Origin: a virus
Reading direction: 5' to 3' (one strand)
IMG/VR virus record: IMGVR_UViG_3300025853_000580
Coordinates: 1-25,581 of that record
Length of the DNA stretch: 25,581 nucleotides
In this document: one piece after another, positions 6,966 through 15,415 of the stretch
How the letters are laid out: every line of letters begins with the position of its first letter
Position numbering within the stretch: the first letter of the stretch is position 1
Notes under the pieces: model-generated
Told to the model about the DNA's origin: nothing
The model's database searches: none
What the model saw: the letters and a program-made list of their open reading frames with translations, nothing else
Position numbers and translations under genes: made by a program

Positions 6966-9900
6966 TGGCGAACATACAACTATTTGCTCAGAAACAAGGC
7001 GAGACTGGATTTTCAAGTTACTACGAGCTGGACCTGTATAAGGAAGAGCCGATCAAGATCACTAAGTCAGTAGAAGACCTAGTAGATCCTCAGAAGACGG
7101 CCAGTAACTTCTCCCGTACTTTTAGAGTTCCCAACACCTCAGTTAACGGCCAGTTCTTCAAGGCCGTGTTTAACGTGAACTCTATAGACTTTGACGCAAC
7201 CCAGAAAGCGGACGCGTACATCAATGTTAACGGGACCTACTTTATCAGCGGTAACATCCGGATCACCCAGATCTTCCGTAACGACTCTCAGGGCAAAATA
7301 GAGTATGAGCTCATCTTCATGGGCGAGACCAGCAACTTCGCCAGTATTGTTGGACCTAAGGATCTATCGGATCTAAACCTAAACCAGTATGCTCACACCA
7401 TTACTTACGCTCAGATACAGTACTCCTGGCTAGGTACTTTATTCGGCGGCGATATAGTTTACCCGCTAGCAGAATGGGGTTATAGTTATACTTCCGGTGT
7501 ACCAGATCAGAACACGCTTTCTAGATACGACGGTGTTGCCAGTTTATACGGCTTTACTAACTCTTCTTTCCCGCTAACACAAAGCCAGTTTAAACCAGCC
7601 ATTAGAGCTAAGGCGGTATGGGACAAGATCTTCGAGGAGGCCGGGTTTACTTATGAGTCTACATTTTTAGATGACGACATCTTCAGGAACCTTTATCTGA
7701 TCTCTACTAACGACTCTCTGCCTACACAGAACGAAGCATCCCAATTCGAGGTTGAAGGAGGGTTTCAATATCTAGGTCCTCTTTCTGCACCCGGCGTACC
7801 TCTACAGCTAGAATTCGACACTGCCTTTATTAACACAGGTAACGACTTCTACTTAAACACCGACAAGTATATCGCCCCGTTTAGCGGCCAGCCTTACACT
7901 TTTGAACTAGAGTTAGATCTAGATCTCTATCCGGTACCTACCACACCGCAATATATTACCCTAGTACTTCAGGTTAACGGTGTTACAGTACAGACGAGAA
8001 CAGCTACTTATGATTCCTCACCTTGTCAATGGCTCGGATCCTATACTTCTCCTTGTATTCAGCCTTTGTACTACAACGGGACCAACACGGTTATTCCGTT
8101 TAGTGTAAATCTAAATGCTGGTGATGAGGTTACAGTACATTTAGTTAAACCTGCTGGCTTTACTACTATTACGACCTATGATCAGAGGTTTAGAGGTCTA
8201 GCACCTAACTCGGTTAATCCATCAGGTCTTATGCCTGCTAACTACAAGCAGATAGATTTCCTCAAGGGCATCAACGACAAGTTTAAGCTTATCTGGGAGC
8301 CAGATCCATATAACCCTAAGAACTTCTTTATAGAACCCTGGAAAGACTGGGTGGCTCAGGGAGAACAAAAAGACTGGACGGGCAAGCTTAACGAAAACAA
8401 GGACATCTCTATCCAGCCGAGGTTCTACACTCAGCCCCGTCAGCTGGTGTTTAAAGACTCTAACGAAAGTGACCTGTATAACTTCTCTTACGAGCAGGAA
8501 TACAAAGAGGTATTTGGCGAGCTTAAACAAGACTCCGATATAGAACTAATCACTGGGTCTAAGGACATTAAGACTATTTTCGCCCCTGTTCCACTAGGAC
8601 CTATCGCCAATGCTAAAAAGTTCTTAATCCCTCACTTTGCTAAGGATACTGAGGAGGAACGCCAGCCAATTCAGGTTAAGCCTCGACTGATGTACTACAA
8701 TGGACTTCAGTCAGCACCATACACCTGGTATATGGAGAATGACGCCGGTGTAGCCACGGCCCAGACGCTGTATCCGGTATTCTCACAATTCGACAGATAC
8801 CCATTTAACACTCAGGCCTTTGACTTTAACTGGACTAACGTACCTCAGTACTGGAAACTACTAGATGTTACCGAAGCAGTAGGCTCGGGCCGGACGGGTA
8901 AAACAGCTTTCGGGGAATTCTGGGCTAAATGGTACAACGATACCTACTCTTCTTATTCTAGAATTTTAGAAGCCTCGTTCGTATTAGATCTAGATGATAT
9001 TTCACAACTTAGGTTTAACGACCTCATCTATGTTAAGGACGCCTGGTATCAGCCAATAAAGATTACCGACTATGTCCTCGGGGATAAGGCTGAGGTTAGA
9101 TGTCAGTTACTAAAACTAGGTACTGTTGGGGTTAACATCCAACCTGGAGCAACCGGGCCGGGTTCAGGACCAACGTTCTACACTTATAAAAATCTTTGCT
9201 ACGATGCAACAGATCAGTGTGAAGCTTACTGCTGTGAAAACAAGACTACATACACGATATACACGGCCGCTGGAACACTCGCCTCTTCGGGTCAGTGGTT
9301 TATGGACACCGGATTATCGGTTCCCGCTCTTAGTGGCTGGTATTACGACGGCGCTCTTACTTACTACATTTCTAATAACGGCCAGCTACAGCAGATAGGC
9401 ACGGGATCAGGATGTTCTTGTCTCCCCCCGACGGTTTCTTCTAAAGCCTGTACATCCACTTCTTTCTGTACATCTTGTTGTTGCACCTCTTTCGTTACTG
9501 ATGTCTACTACAACGGTACTTCTCTGGATACCTCTACACTCGCTTATGCGGACGCATCATACAACCCGCTGGTTCCTGGTAACTGGTATAGAGAAACAGG
9601 AACTAATAACTCAGTTCAGATAGGCTCGGACGGGGTTACTATAGTTCAGGTCGGTAACTGCCAATCTTGTATCTGTGACACCCTAGTAGATGACGCCCTT
9701 GTTGGAACAGGCGACACCTCAAACGCCAACGGTGCTACTGGAAGCTGTTGTGGAACCGGCACTACCGGGGCATTTGGGTTTAACGATGTTTACTACGACG
9801 GACCAACCTGGAAAGGCGCCACCGGATATTACTTCGACCCATTTAAGCTACAGCCGGTCGGAGGTACAGGTTCTATGTACCTATCGGATGGCGAGACTTG

Positions 9901-10324
9901 GAAGAATGTAACAGCTGGATCCCCAGGCGCTACCGGAGCGTGTCCAGATCCTCAGTCAGGAGCATGCCCGGGCAAGAGTAAGGTTATAGCTACCAACATG
10001 GAAAACGCAAGCCCGACCAATACCGAAATGGTACTTACTTACGAGACCAGCCCAGATGGAATCAACTGGTACTACAACGGACAGCAAATAGCCTCGGGTA
10101 ACTCCTTTAACAACGGATATACCCCGGTGTGGGATCCTACGCACTTTTGGAGGATGAAGATGTTCGTGGATCCTCTTTACGGCGGTACAGTGTCTTACTC
10201 CCTCTATAAAAACGGAAATCTTATTCATATAGACGGCGGGACATCTACGTTCCCATTCTACACCCTAGAATATGGACCAATCGGTACAGATAACTACGAT
10301 ATTGATTTTGCATGGGTACCATAA
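6965..10324 (+). CDS. large tail protein with Cys-rich C-terminal repeats
   Basis: 1119 residues, the largest gene in the window. The N-terminal domain (YYELDLYKEEPIKITKSVED, then FSRTFRVPNTSVNGQFF) matches my memory of a large tail protein common in Bacteroidota phages, probably a tail-tip or hub component. Residues 1-740 are beta-rich. Residues 745-1001 contain 18 cysteines by my count, including CC, CCC and CxC clusters, against three in the rest of the protein. GATG linkers (for example near 729, 923 and 991) separate the segments. The last ~110 residues form a separate beta-rich domain that could bind the receptor. The gene lies directly upstream of the tape measure gene. Confidence 0.7.
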   Translation: MANIQLFAQKQGETGFSSYYELDLYKEEPIKITKSVEDLVDPQKTASNFSRTFRVPNTSVNGQFFKAVFNVNSIDFDATQKADAYINVNGTYFISGNIRITQIFRNDSQGKIEYELIFMGETSNFASIVGPKDLSDLNLNQYAHTITYAQIQYSWLGTLFGGDIVYPLAEWGYSYTSGVPDQNTLSRYDGVASLYGFTNSSFPLTQSQFKPAIRAKAVWDKIFEEAGFTYESTFLDDDIFRNLYLISTNDSLPTQNEASQFEVEGGFQYLGPLSAPGVPLQLEFDTAFINTGNDFYLNTDKYIAPFSGQPYTFELELDLDLYPVPTTPQYITLVLQVNGVTVQTRTATYDSSPCQWLGSYTSPCIQPLYYNGTNTVIPFSVNLNAGDEVTVHLVKPAGFTTITTYDQRFRGLAPNSVNPSGLMPANYKQIDFLKGINDKFKLIWEPDPYNPKNFFIEPWKDWVAQGEQKDWTGKLNENKDISIQPRFYTQPRQLVFKDSNESDLYNFSYEQEYKEVFGELKQDSDIELITGSKDIKTIFAPVPLGPIANAKKFLIPHFAKDTEEERQPIQVKPRLMYYNGLQSAPYTWYMENDAGVATAQTLYPVFSQFDRYPFNTQAFDFNWTNVPQYWKLLDVTEAVGSGRTGKTAFGEFWAKWYNDTYSSYSRILEASFVLDLDDISQLRFNDLIYVKDAWYQPIKITDYVLGDKAEVRCQLLKLGTVGVNIQPGATGPGSGPTFYTYKNLCYDATDQCEAYCCENKTTYTIYTAAGTLASSGQWFMDTGLSVPALSGWYYDGALTYYISNNGQLQQIGTGSGCSCLPPTVSSKACTSTSFCTSCCCTSFVTDVYYNGTSLDTSTLAYADASYNPLVPGNWYRETGTNNSVQIGSDGVTIVQVGNCQSCICDTLVDDALVGTGDTSNANGATGSCCGTGTTGAFGFNDVYYDGPTWKGATGYYFDPFKLQPVGGTGSMYLSDGETWKNVTAGSPGATGACPDPQSGACPGKSKVIATNMENASPTNTEMVLTYETSPDGINWYYNGQQIASGNSFNNGYTPVWDPTHFWRMKMFVDPLYGGTVSYSLYKNGNLIHIDGGTSTFPFYTLEYGPIGTDNYDIDFAWVP
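9197..9967 (+). repeat. Cys-rich protein repeat region in the large tail protein
   Basis: Residues 745-1001 of the large tail protein contain about three diverged modules. Each has a Cys cluster (QCEAYCC, FCTSCCC, GSCCG), then a DVYY-[ND]-G-like strand, a W-Y segment (SGWYYDG, GNWYRETG), and an IG/VG turn before the next cluster (CSCL, CQSCIC, ACP). Spacing is about 60-80 residues. Repetition is at protein level and has drifted in DNA sequence. Confidence 0.55.
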
Positions 10325-10341
10325 ACAGTAAATGGGAAAAG

Positions 10342-10350
10342 TATATTTAA
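10342..10350 (+). promoter_or_regulatory. candidate promoter element TATATTTAA
   Basis: It is one base different from the TATATTTAG elements, begins 24 nt before the tape measure ATG at 10366, and lies in a 41 nt gap. The following leader is A-rich (AAATAAAAAGC) and has no Shine-Dalgarno sequence. Confidence 0.4.
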
Positions 10351-10365
10351 AATAAAAAGCTTACA

Positions 10366-12582
10366 ATGGCTAAAAAGACCAAGGACATAGAATTTAGGGT
10401 TAAGGTTATTAACGAGAGCGGCGATGTTGTTGAAAAAACAGTAAAGAACATTAATGACCTAGAGGAAGCCTTAAAAGGAACTCAGGATGCCTTAAAGAAC
10501 GCAGATATTGGCAGCGCTAAATGGAAAGAACTTAACTCAGCTGTTGAACAAAACGCGAAAGCTTTAGGTAAAGCCAGCTCGGCGGGTAAAGGTCTAGGAG
10601 ATCAGTTCTCTGCTATCCCCGGCCCGATAGGACAGGTTGCTCAAGGGGTTAAGGGTTTAGGTACAGCCTTTAAAGCTCTAATAGCCAACCCAGTCGGTCT
10701 TATCCTAGCAGCTATAGCAGCAGCTTTAACCACGCTCTATAAGGCTTTCACCTCTACTAAAGAAGGAGCCGAGAAGATGGAGCAGGTCTTCGCTGGTGTT
10801 GGTGCTGCTATAGATGTATTACGAGACCGGGTACTAAAAGTAGGCGGTGCTATAATTAAATTCTTTAAAGGAGATTTTGCTGGTGCTGCTGAAGACGTTA
10901 AAGGTGCTTTTACCGGTATTGGTGAGGAGATAGCTGGTGAATTTAACCAAGCGATGGCTCTTAAAAAAGAACTCCAAGCTATCGATGATGCTACTAGGGA
11001 ATTAAACAATAGCCGGGCCGAGCAGAATAAACTTATAGCCGAGGCTAAGCTTAAGATTAACGACGAGAATCTAAGTTACGAAGATAGGCTATCAGCCCTA
11101 GAAGAGGTAAGGGAAGCAGAGATTAAACTCGCCAAGCAAGAGGAAGAACTAGCTCTAAGAAGATACGAAGCTATTAAAGCCCAGAACGCTCTAAGCGATA
11201 GTTCTGCAGAAGCCTTACAGGAAGAAGCCGATGCTTACGCGGCTTTACAGAACGCTCAGCTCGCCTCTTTCCAGAAACAGAAGGAACTCTTCGACCAGGA
11301 GAAAGCTCTTCGTGATAAAGCAAAAGCCGAAAGAGAAGCAGCAGCGAAAGCAAAACAAGCTATCGACGACCAGATCAGAAAAGCTGAGCAAGAGAACCTG
11401 CTGGCCTCTATAGAAGACGAAGAAGAGAGAGCGAGGAAAGCAGCGGAGATACAGCTATCCGAGCAGATGCTAGCTATCGACAGACTAGAGGCATCTACGG
11501 AGCAAAAGAATAAACTGAGAGAAGAGGCCGAGGAAAAGTATCAGCTCGCGGTTAAGGCTATAAATGATAAAGCTGAGGCGGATAGACAAAAGAAAGAAGA
11601 AGAAGCCAAAAAAGCCAAAGAAGAGGCCGATAAGGAAGAGCTGGCCAAAGCTCAGGAAAAAGCAGATCTTCTTAAGACTATCCGGGAGGCTACAGCTACT
11701 ACAGAAGAAGAGGAAAGACAACTAGAGATAGAAAAGATACAAGAGTACTACAATAAACTTATTGAAGAAGCCGAAGCTTTTGGTCTAGACACTACAGCCC
11801 TAACAGAAGCTAGGAATAACGCTGTCGCCGCCAAGAATAAAGAGCACCGAGAAAAAGATGTCGCTGATGAAATAGCAGCAGAGCGTCAAAAGCTAGAAGC
11901 AAAAGCAGATATCACAAAGCAAAGCTTAGAAACTGTAGCAAGCTTAGTAACGGCTTTTGCTGCAGATAACGAAAAAGCACAGAAAAGAGCTTTTAATGTT
12001 CAGAAGGGTGTTAATATAGCAACAGCTACTATCGACACCTACCTTGCAGCAACTAAGGTACTATCGGCGGCATCAGCCAACCCAGCCACCATACTATTCC
12101 CAGGTTACCCAGCACTACAAGCTGGACTTATTATAGCTGCTGGTCTTGCTAACGTGGCAACTATAGCTAAACAACAATTCCAACCAGCTGGTGGTGGCGG
12201 AGGCGGAGATGCTGGAGGTGGCGGCGGAGGTCCAAGACCTTCTAAGTTTGCTAACGGTGGTTTACTTGAAGGTCCCTCCCATTCTCAAGGAGGTATAAAG
12301 ACTAATTTAGGAGAACTAGAAGGCGGGGAATATGTAGTTAATAAGGAGTCAACTAAGAAAAACTTTGAGCTACTGGAGAAAATAAACAGCATGAAGGTTT
12401 CTCCTATAAACTCGTTTGATCACGAAAGATTAAAAGCCGTGACAGGTATTCTGAGAGAACACGATAAAGGAATTATGTCAGGATCTAAGGAAACCCCAGT
12501 TATGAAAACCTATGTAGTAGCCTCCGAGGTAAGTTCACAACAGGAAGCGGACAAGAGAATCTCAGATTTGGCAAGACTCTAA
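10366..12582 (+). CDS. tape measure protein
   Basis: Sets tail length and sits inside the tail tube before DNA ejection. 738 residues. An N-terminal helical region is followed by a strongly hydrophobic segment (NPVGLILAAIAAALTTLY, about residues 108-126), a long highly charged coiled coil (about 190-530, Glu/Lys/Ala-rich), a second hydrophobic stretch (QAGLIIAAGLANVATIA, about 585-600) and a Gly-rich linker near 609-625. The C-terminal segment (FANGGLLEGPSHSQGGIK, then LEGGEYVVNKEST) is typical of tape measure proteins in Bacteroidota phages. At the usual ~0.15 nm per residue this suggests a tail of about 110 nm. The length is modest but complete. Confidence 0.9.
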   Translation: MAKKTKDIEFRVKVINESGDVVEKTVKNINDLEEALKGTQDALKNADIGSAKWKELNSAVEQNAKALGKASSAGKGLGDQFSAIPGPIGQVAQGVKGLGTAFKALIANPVGLILAAIAAALTTLYKAFTSTKEGAEKMEQVFAGVGAAIDVLRDRVLKVGGAIIKFFKGDFAGAAEDVKGAFTGIGEEIAGEFNQAMALKKELQAIDDATRELNNSRAEQNKLIAEAKLKINDENLSYEDRLSALEEVREAEIKLAKQEEELALRRYEAIKAQNALSDSSAEALQEEADAYAALQNAQLASFQKQKELFDQEKALRDKAKAEREAAAKAKQAIDDQIRKAEQENLLASIEDEEERARKAAEIQLSEQMLAIDRLEASTEQKNKLREEAEEKYQLAVKAINDKAEADRQKKEEEAKKAKEEADKEELAKAQEKADLLKTIREATATTEEEERQLEIEKIQEYYNKLIEEAEAFGLDTTALTEARNNAVAAKNKEHREKDVADEIAAERQKLEAKADITKQSLETVASLVTAFAADNEKAQKRAFNVQKGVNIATATIDTYLAATKVLSAASANPATILFPGYPALQAGLIIAAGLANVATIAKQQFQPAGGGGGGDAGGGGGGPRPSKFANGGLLEGPSHSQGGIKTNLGELEGGEYVVNKESTKKNFELLEKINSMKVSPINSFDHERLKAVTGILREHDKGIMSGSKETPVMKTYVVASEVSSQQEADKRISDLARL

Positions 12583-12587
12583 AAAAG

Positions 12588-12596
12588 AATATTTAG
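12588..12596 (+). promoter_or_regulatory. AATATTTAG element, short-spacing class
   Basis: It lies in the 18 nt gap after the tape measure gene and begins 13 nt before ATG 12601. The element at 24381 has the same 13 nt offset. It is too close to the start for an ordinary leader, so it may drive a leaderless or near-leaderless transcript or simply be an AT-rich translation leader. Confidence 0.3.
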
Positions 12597-12600
12597 CAAC

Positions 12601-14037
12601 ATGGAGCGAAAGATTATTGACTTAGAAATTATAGAAGACCTCGAGCAGTCAGGGGTGGACGCTATAGCACTCGTAGACGAGCCAGCTATAGGTAAGTACT
12701 GGATGTACTTTAAAAGTGAAGATTTTGTAGAGCCCAGGTCAGGAGAACAAGAAAGCGACTTCATCAGTAGATGTGTCCCTGTTCTTATGGACGAGGGTAA
12801 GACACAAGATCAAGCGCTAGGTGCTTGTTACGGCATGTGGAAACAAAAGTTTGGTATAGACACCTCATCTCTACCTCCTTATGTACACCAGACCGACGAG
12901 GAGATTATAGAAAAAGACCCGAAGATGGAGTTCAGCGAGGAACTAGATGTATTTGGTTACAGGACTAAGCATTTCTTTATGTGTCCAGCAGCCACCGCCC
13001 AGTTTAAGCAACTGATAGCCGACTCGGCCCAGGAAGATGACTACGGAATGGTCAGAGCAGCAGCAAGAGCAGCTGACGGTATCTTTGCTATTGAACACAA
13101 CGCTATCAATAACGACTTTGCTTCTACTGCTGACCTGAAAGAAGCGATGGTCCTGCTAGAAGACTTCAACGACGTTATGGCCGAGATTTCTAAGAGGACC
13201 GGTAAGAGTTACGACACCGCCTATATGACTCAGCATATCGAAAAGATACACAGCTATCTTAATAAAGGCTTACCCGAGGTTAACGGGGATAAGGTTAATA
13301 TGGCTGCTGTAGAGGACCTAAAAGTAGGCGATCCGGTTAGCTGGAAGGTTGGTACCGCTGAAGACCAAAATCCTAGAGGTAGGATCAGAGAGATAGTACG
13401 TGACGGATCTAGACGTGTACCGGGAGTAGACTTTAAAATCGAAGGTACACCAGATAACCCCGGCTACATTATCGAGATCTACGAGCGTAAGGACGGAGAC
13501 TGGGCGCCTACTAAAAAGTATGTAGGTCGTAAAGCAGGATCACTAATTAAGAACATAGAGTTCAAGACGTGGCGGGGTATGTTCGCCGATGAACACGAGA
13601 AGGTTATAGTCGCCCCGGTTGCTATCCCCAATATAGAAATCATTAGGAAGGGCGAAGACGGAGAACCTTACTGGGTACGCTTTAGTAAAGAGACCATCCA
13701 GAGAATGGCCGAGAAATTTATGAAGGAGCTACGTAACAAAGACACTAACATTCAGCATGTAGATGACCTAGACGCTGGTAGCTATGTTTTCGAAAGCTGG
13801 ATAGTAGAAGATGCTGCTACAGATAAGGCCAACACTAAGTACGGTTTAGAAGTACCAGAAGGTTCCTGGGTTACAAAGATGAGAGTGGAGAACGAGAACA
13901 CCTGGAACAAGGTGAAGACGGGAGAACTAAGAGGGCTCAGTCTACAAGGAAATTTCGTGGAGCGTTCGGAATACGAGGCTTATAAAGAAGACAAGCAAAA
14001 AATAGAAGACCTCGTTCGTATACTAAACGAAATCTAA
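12601..14037 (+). CDS. multidomain prohead protease (XkdF / S78_2-like)
   Basis: 478 residues. The C-terminal third (about residues 335-465) matches the XkdF-type phage serine protease: VIVAPVAIPNIEIIRK, then TNIQHVDDLDAG with candidate catalytic H386, and GELRGLSLQGNF with candidate S447. Such proteases mature the capsid shell and scaffold. Upstream are three extra segments: a start common in this group (DAIALVDEPAIGKYWMYF), a Cys-containing block (FISRCVPVLMDEGKTQDQAL) and a helical domain (about 115-225). A Tudor-like beta segment (VGDPVSWKVG, about 240-310) precedes the protease. The scaffold and capsid genes lie close downstream, which supports the role. Confidence 0.8.
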   Translation: MERKIIDLEIIEDLEQSGVDAIALVDEPAIGKYWMYFKSEDFVEPRSGEQESDFISRCVPVLMDEGKTQDQALGACYGMWKQKFGIDTSSLPPYVHQTDEEIIEKDPKMEFSEELDVFGYRTKHFFMCPAATAQFKQLIADSAQEDDYGMVRAAARAADGIFAIEHNAINNDFASTADLKEAMVLLEDFNDVMAEISKRTGKSYDTAYMTQHIEKIHSYLNKGLPEVNGDKVNMAAVEDLKVGDPVSWKVGTAEDQNPRGRIREIVRDGSRRVPGVDFKIEGTPDNPGYIIEIYERKDGDWAPTKKYVGRKAGSLIKNIEFKTWRGMFADEHEKVIVAPVAIPNIEIIRKGEDGEPYWVRFSKETIQRMAEKFMKELRNKDTNIQHVDDLDAGSYVFESWIVEDAATDKANTKYGLEVPEGSWVTKMRVENENTWNKVKTGELRGLSLQGNFVERSEYEAYKEDKQKIEDLVRILNEI

Positions 14038-14053
14038 AAATAAAAACAGCGAT

Positions 14054-14224
14054 ATGAATAAAGAACAAACATTAGGGATAATCAGACACTTCTTGTCTGG
14101 TTTTGGCTCGATTGCTATCTACAAAGGTTGGATTGACGAGTCTACTATGCTAGAGTTACTGGGTGGGGTCATGACGATTGTGTCGTTTGCCTGGTCAGCG
14201 CTATCTAAAAAAAAGGAAGACTAA
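14054..14224 (+). CDS. holin-like small membrane protein, 56 aa
   Basis: A short gene starting at ATG 14054 and ending at TAA 14222-14224. The pattern (TLGIIRHFLSGFGSIAIYKG, then LLGGVMTIVSFAWSALSKKK) matches small phage holin-like proteins of the Pam3 gp28 type: an IRH motif, a first hydrophobic helix, a G-W-I/S turn, a second helix ending in W-S, and a Lys-rich tail. Holins form lesions in the inner membrane to time lysis. It starts 17 nt after the protease stop in an A-rich leader, and its end overlaps by 4 nt the end of the convergent HNH gene. No endolysin adjoins it. Confidence 0.7.
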   Translation: MNKEQTLGIIRHFLSGFGSIAIYKGWIDESTMLELLGGVMTIVSFAWSALSKKKED

Positions 14225-14715
14225 TCTAGGTGTTTCCAGTATTTGCGATTACAGATATAGCGAATATTGGTTGAACTAACCGGATAATCAAGGGCGATTG
14301 CTACATAGCTTTCGCCTTTTTTTCTGCGAGCCCGTATAGTTCTCACGTCATCTTCGGTTAATATTGCTCTTCCATTAGAGATCCCCCTAGGTATATTTCG
14401 GTTGTGATTTTGTTCCTTGGTCGTTACCCACCGTAAGTTAGTAACTACATTATTAGTTGAATTACGGTCTATATGATCTACCTGGGGTAAGTTATCTGGA
14501 TTAGGTATAAAGTATGCAGCTACTAGTTTATGTACATACATGCTTTTTTGCTTACCATTTATAGAGGCTCGAAAGATAAAATACCCTGTTTCTTTTTTAT
14601 ACAACTTTAGAAACCTAGGTCTACCGAACTTACTGCTTAACACTCGGCCGTGATTAGAAATATAGTAATCAGGTGCCTCGGCTATAGGAAGCCACATCTC
14701 TTTTAATTCTTCCAT
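14221..14715 (-). CDS. NUMOD4/HNH homing endonuclease, reverse strand
   Basis: The only minus-strand gene in the window, 164 residues. NUMOD4 module: EMWLPIAEAPDYYISNHGRV (about residues 6-25). HNH core: VHKLVAAYFIPNPDN followed by VDHIDRNSTNNVVTNLRW, with the active His and Asn residues intact. The C-terminal segment (LTEDDVRTIRARRKKGESYV) looks like a helix-turn-helix for site recognition. It shares the FIPNPDN motif with the other two intact copies. It sits between the holin-like peptide and the scaffold candidate, in opposite orientation to all neighbours, so it is likely expressed from its own promoter in the 14716-14785 gap. Confidence 0.9.
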   Translation of the reverse strand: MEELKEMWLPIAEAPDYYISNHGRVLSSKFGRPRFLKLYKKETGYFIFRASINGKQKSMYVHKLVAAYFIPNPDNLPQVDHIDRNSTNNVVTNLRWVTTKEQNHNRNIPRGISNGRAILTEDDVRTIRARRKKGESYVAIALDYPVSSTNIRYICNRKYWKHLD

Positions 14716-14752
14716 GCTTTATCTATTAGGAAATGTCACATCGCAATATACG

Positions 14753-14760
14753 TATACTTA
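14753..14760 (+). promoter_or_regulatory. possible promoter region for the scaffold/capsid genes
   Basis: The 70 nt gap between divergent starts (14715 minus, 14786 plus) must supply signals for both sides. TATACTTA at 14753-14760 resembles the other elements; its spacing to ATG 14786 (33 nt) is longer than elsewhere. A poly-A tract and CTTTGTATC immediately precede the start. Confidence 0.3.
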
Positions 14761-14785
14761 CCGATATAAAAAAAAACTTTGTATC

Positions 14786-15382
14786 ATGAATTCATACAAG
14801 AACAAATTAAACCAAATCCGCGTCGTTCTAGGCATGGAGGTTAAGCTTGCTTCTGAAGAGTTGATTGACGGTACTGTTGTAGAAGCTGAGGTATTCGAAG
14901 AAGGTTACCCTCTTTTCGTGAAGAGCGAAGAGGGCGACACCCCGGCTCCAGCAGGACAGCACGAGACTAAGTCAGGCCTTATCGTCGAAGTAGACGAAAA
15001 CGGCAAGATCGTAAAAGTAGAAGAAAAAGCAGCCGAAGAGTCAGAAGGTGCCGAGGAGGCAGTCGAGGTTACAGTCGAAGCCGCTGAAGAGGAAGTCGAA
15101 GTTAAAGTAGACGCCGAAGAAGAAGTAGAGGTGGAAGACAAAGTAAAAGAAGCCCTCGAAAAAGTAGTGATGGCCGTTGAGGAGATCGCTGCTGAAGTAG
15201 CCGATGTAAAAGAAAAGGTTGCTATGATGGAAGAGAAATACGCTAAGTTTGCTAAAGAACCTGCAGCTAAGAAGTACCCAACCATCACCAACGAAAACTT
15301 CTCTTACGAAGGCGCAGACAAACTTGAAGCACGTGTTGCTGCATTGCAAAGGCTTAAAGCAGAAAAGTTCTTCAAGAAATAA
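14786..15382 (+). CDS. probable capsid scaffolding protein, acidic
   Basis: 198 residues from ATG 14786. A longer frame reaches ATG 14714, but that would overlap the divergent HNH start and lacks an A-rich leader. The N-terminal part (NKLNQIRVVLGMEVKLASEE, then GTVVEAEVFEEGYPLFV) is compact. The middle (about residues 80-130) is a Glu/Val/Lys low-complexity stretch, followed by a predicted coiled coil (EEIAAEVADVKEKVAMMEEK) and a basic C-terminus (KAEKFFKK). Acidic, helical proteins directly before the capsid gene are usually scaffolds. No sequence motif proves it; position and composition are the evidence. Confidence 0.65.
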   Translation: MNSYKNKLNQIRVVLGMEVKLASEELIDGTVVEAEVFEEGYPLFVKSEEGDTPAPAGQHETKSGLIVEVDENGKIVKVEEKAAEESEGAEEAVEVTVEAAEEEVEVKVDAEEEVEVEDKVKEALEKVVMAVEEIAAEVADVKEKVAMMEEKYAKFAKEPAAKKYPTITNENFSYEGADKLEARVAALQRLKAEKFFKK

Positions 15383-15415
15383 AAAACCTAAACACTAAAA
15401 AAAACTTAAACTATT

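Noticed and set aside
8222-8530. Minus-strand 102-codon open frame inside the large tail protein
   Set aside because: Wholly inside a clearly coding + strand gene, hydrophobic composition arising from the complement, no start context.
9126-9398. Alternative + frame of 90 codons in the large tail protein
   Set aside because: It overlaps the Cys-rich region entirely; its composition does not look like a folded protein, and the main frame shows clear repeats.
11485-11721. Minus-strand Phe/Leu-rich frame under the tape measure coiled coil
   Set aside because: It is the complement of Glu/Lys-rich codons (GAA/AAG to TTC/CTT), a common artefact.
14714-14785. Longer N-terminus for the scaffold candidate
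   Set aside because: It would overlap the divergent HNH start and consume the only space available for promoters; ATG 14786 has a poly-A leader like other highly expressed genes here.
14905-15291. Minus-strand 128-codon open frame under the scaffold candidate
   Set aside because: It encodes a Ser/Thr/Ala repetitive product that is the mirror image of the Glu/Val/Lys-rich coding strand. It has no leader and lies wholly inside a well-placed gene.
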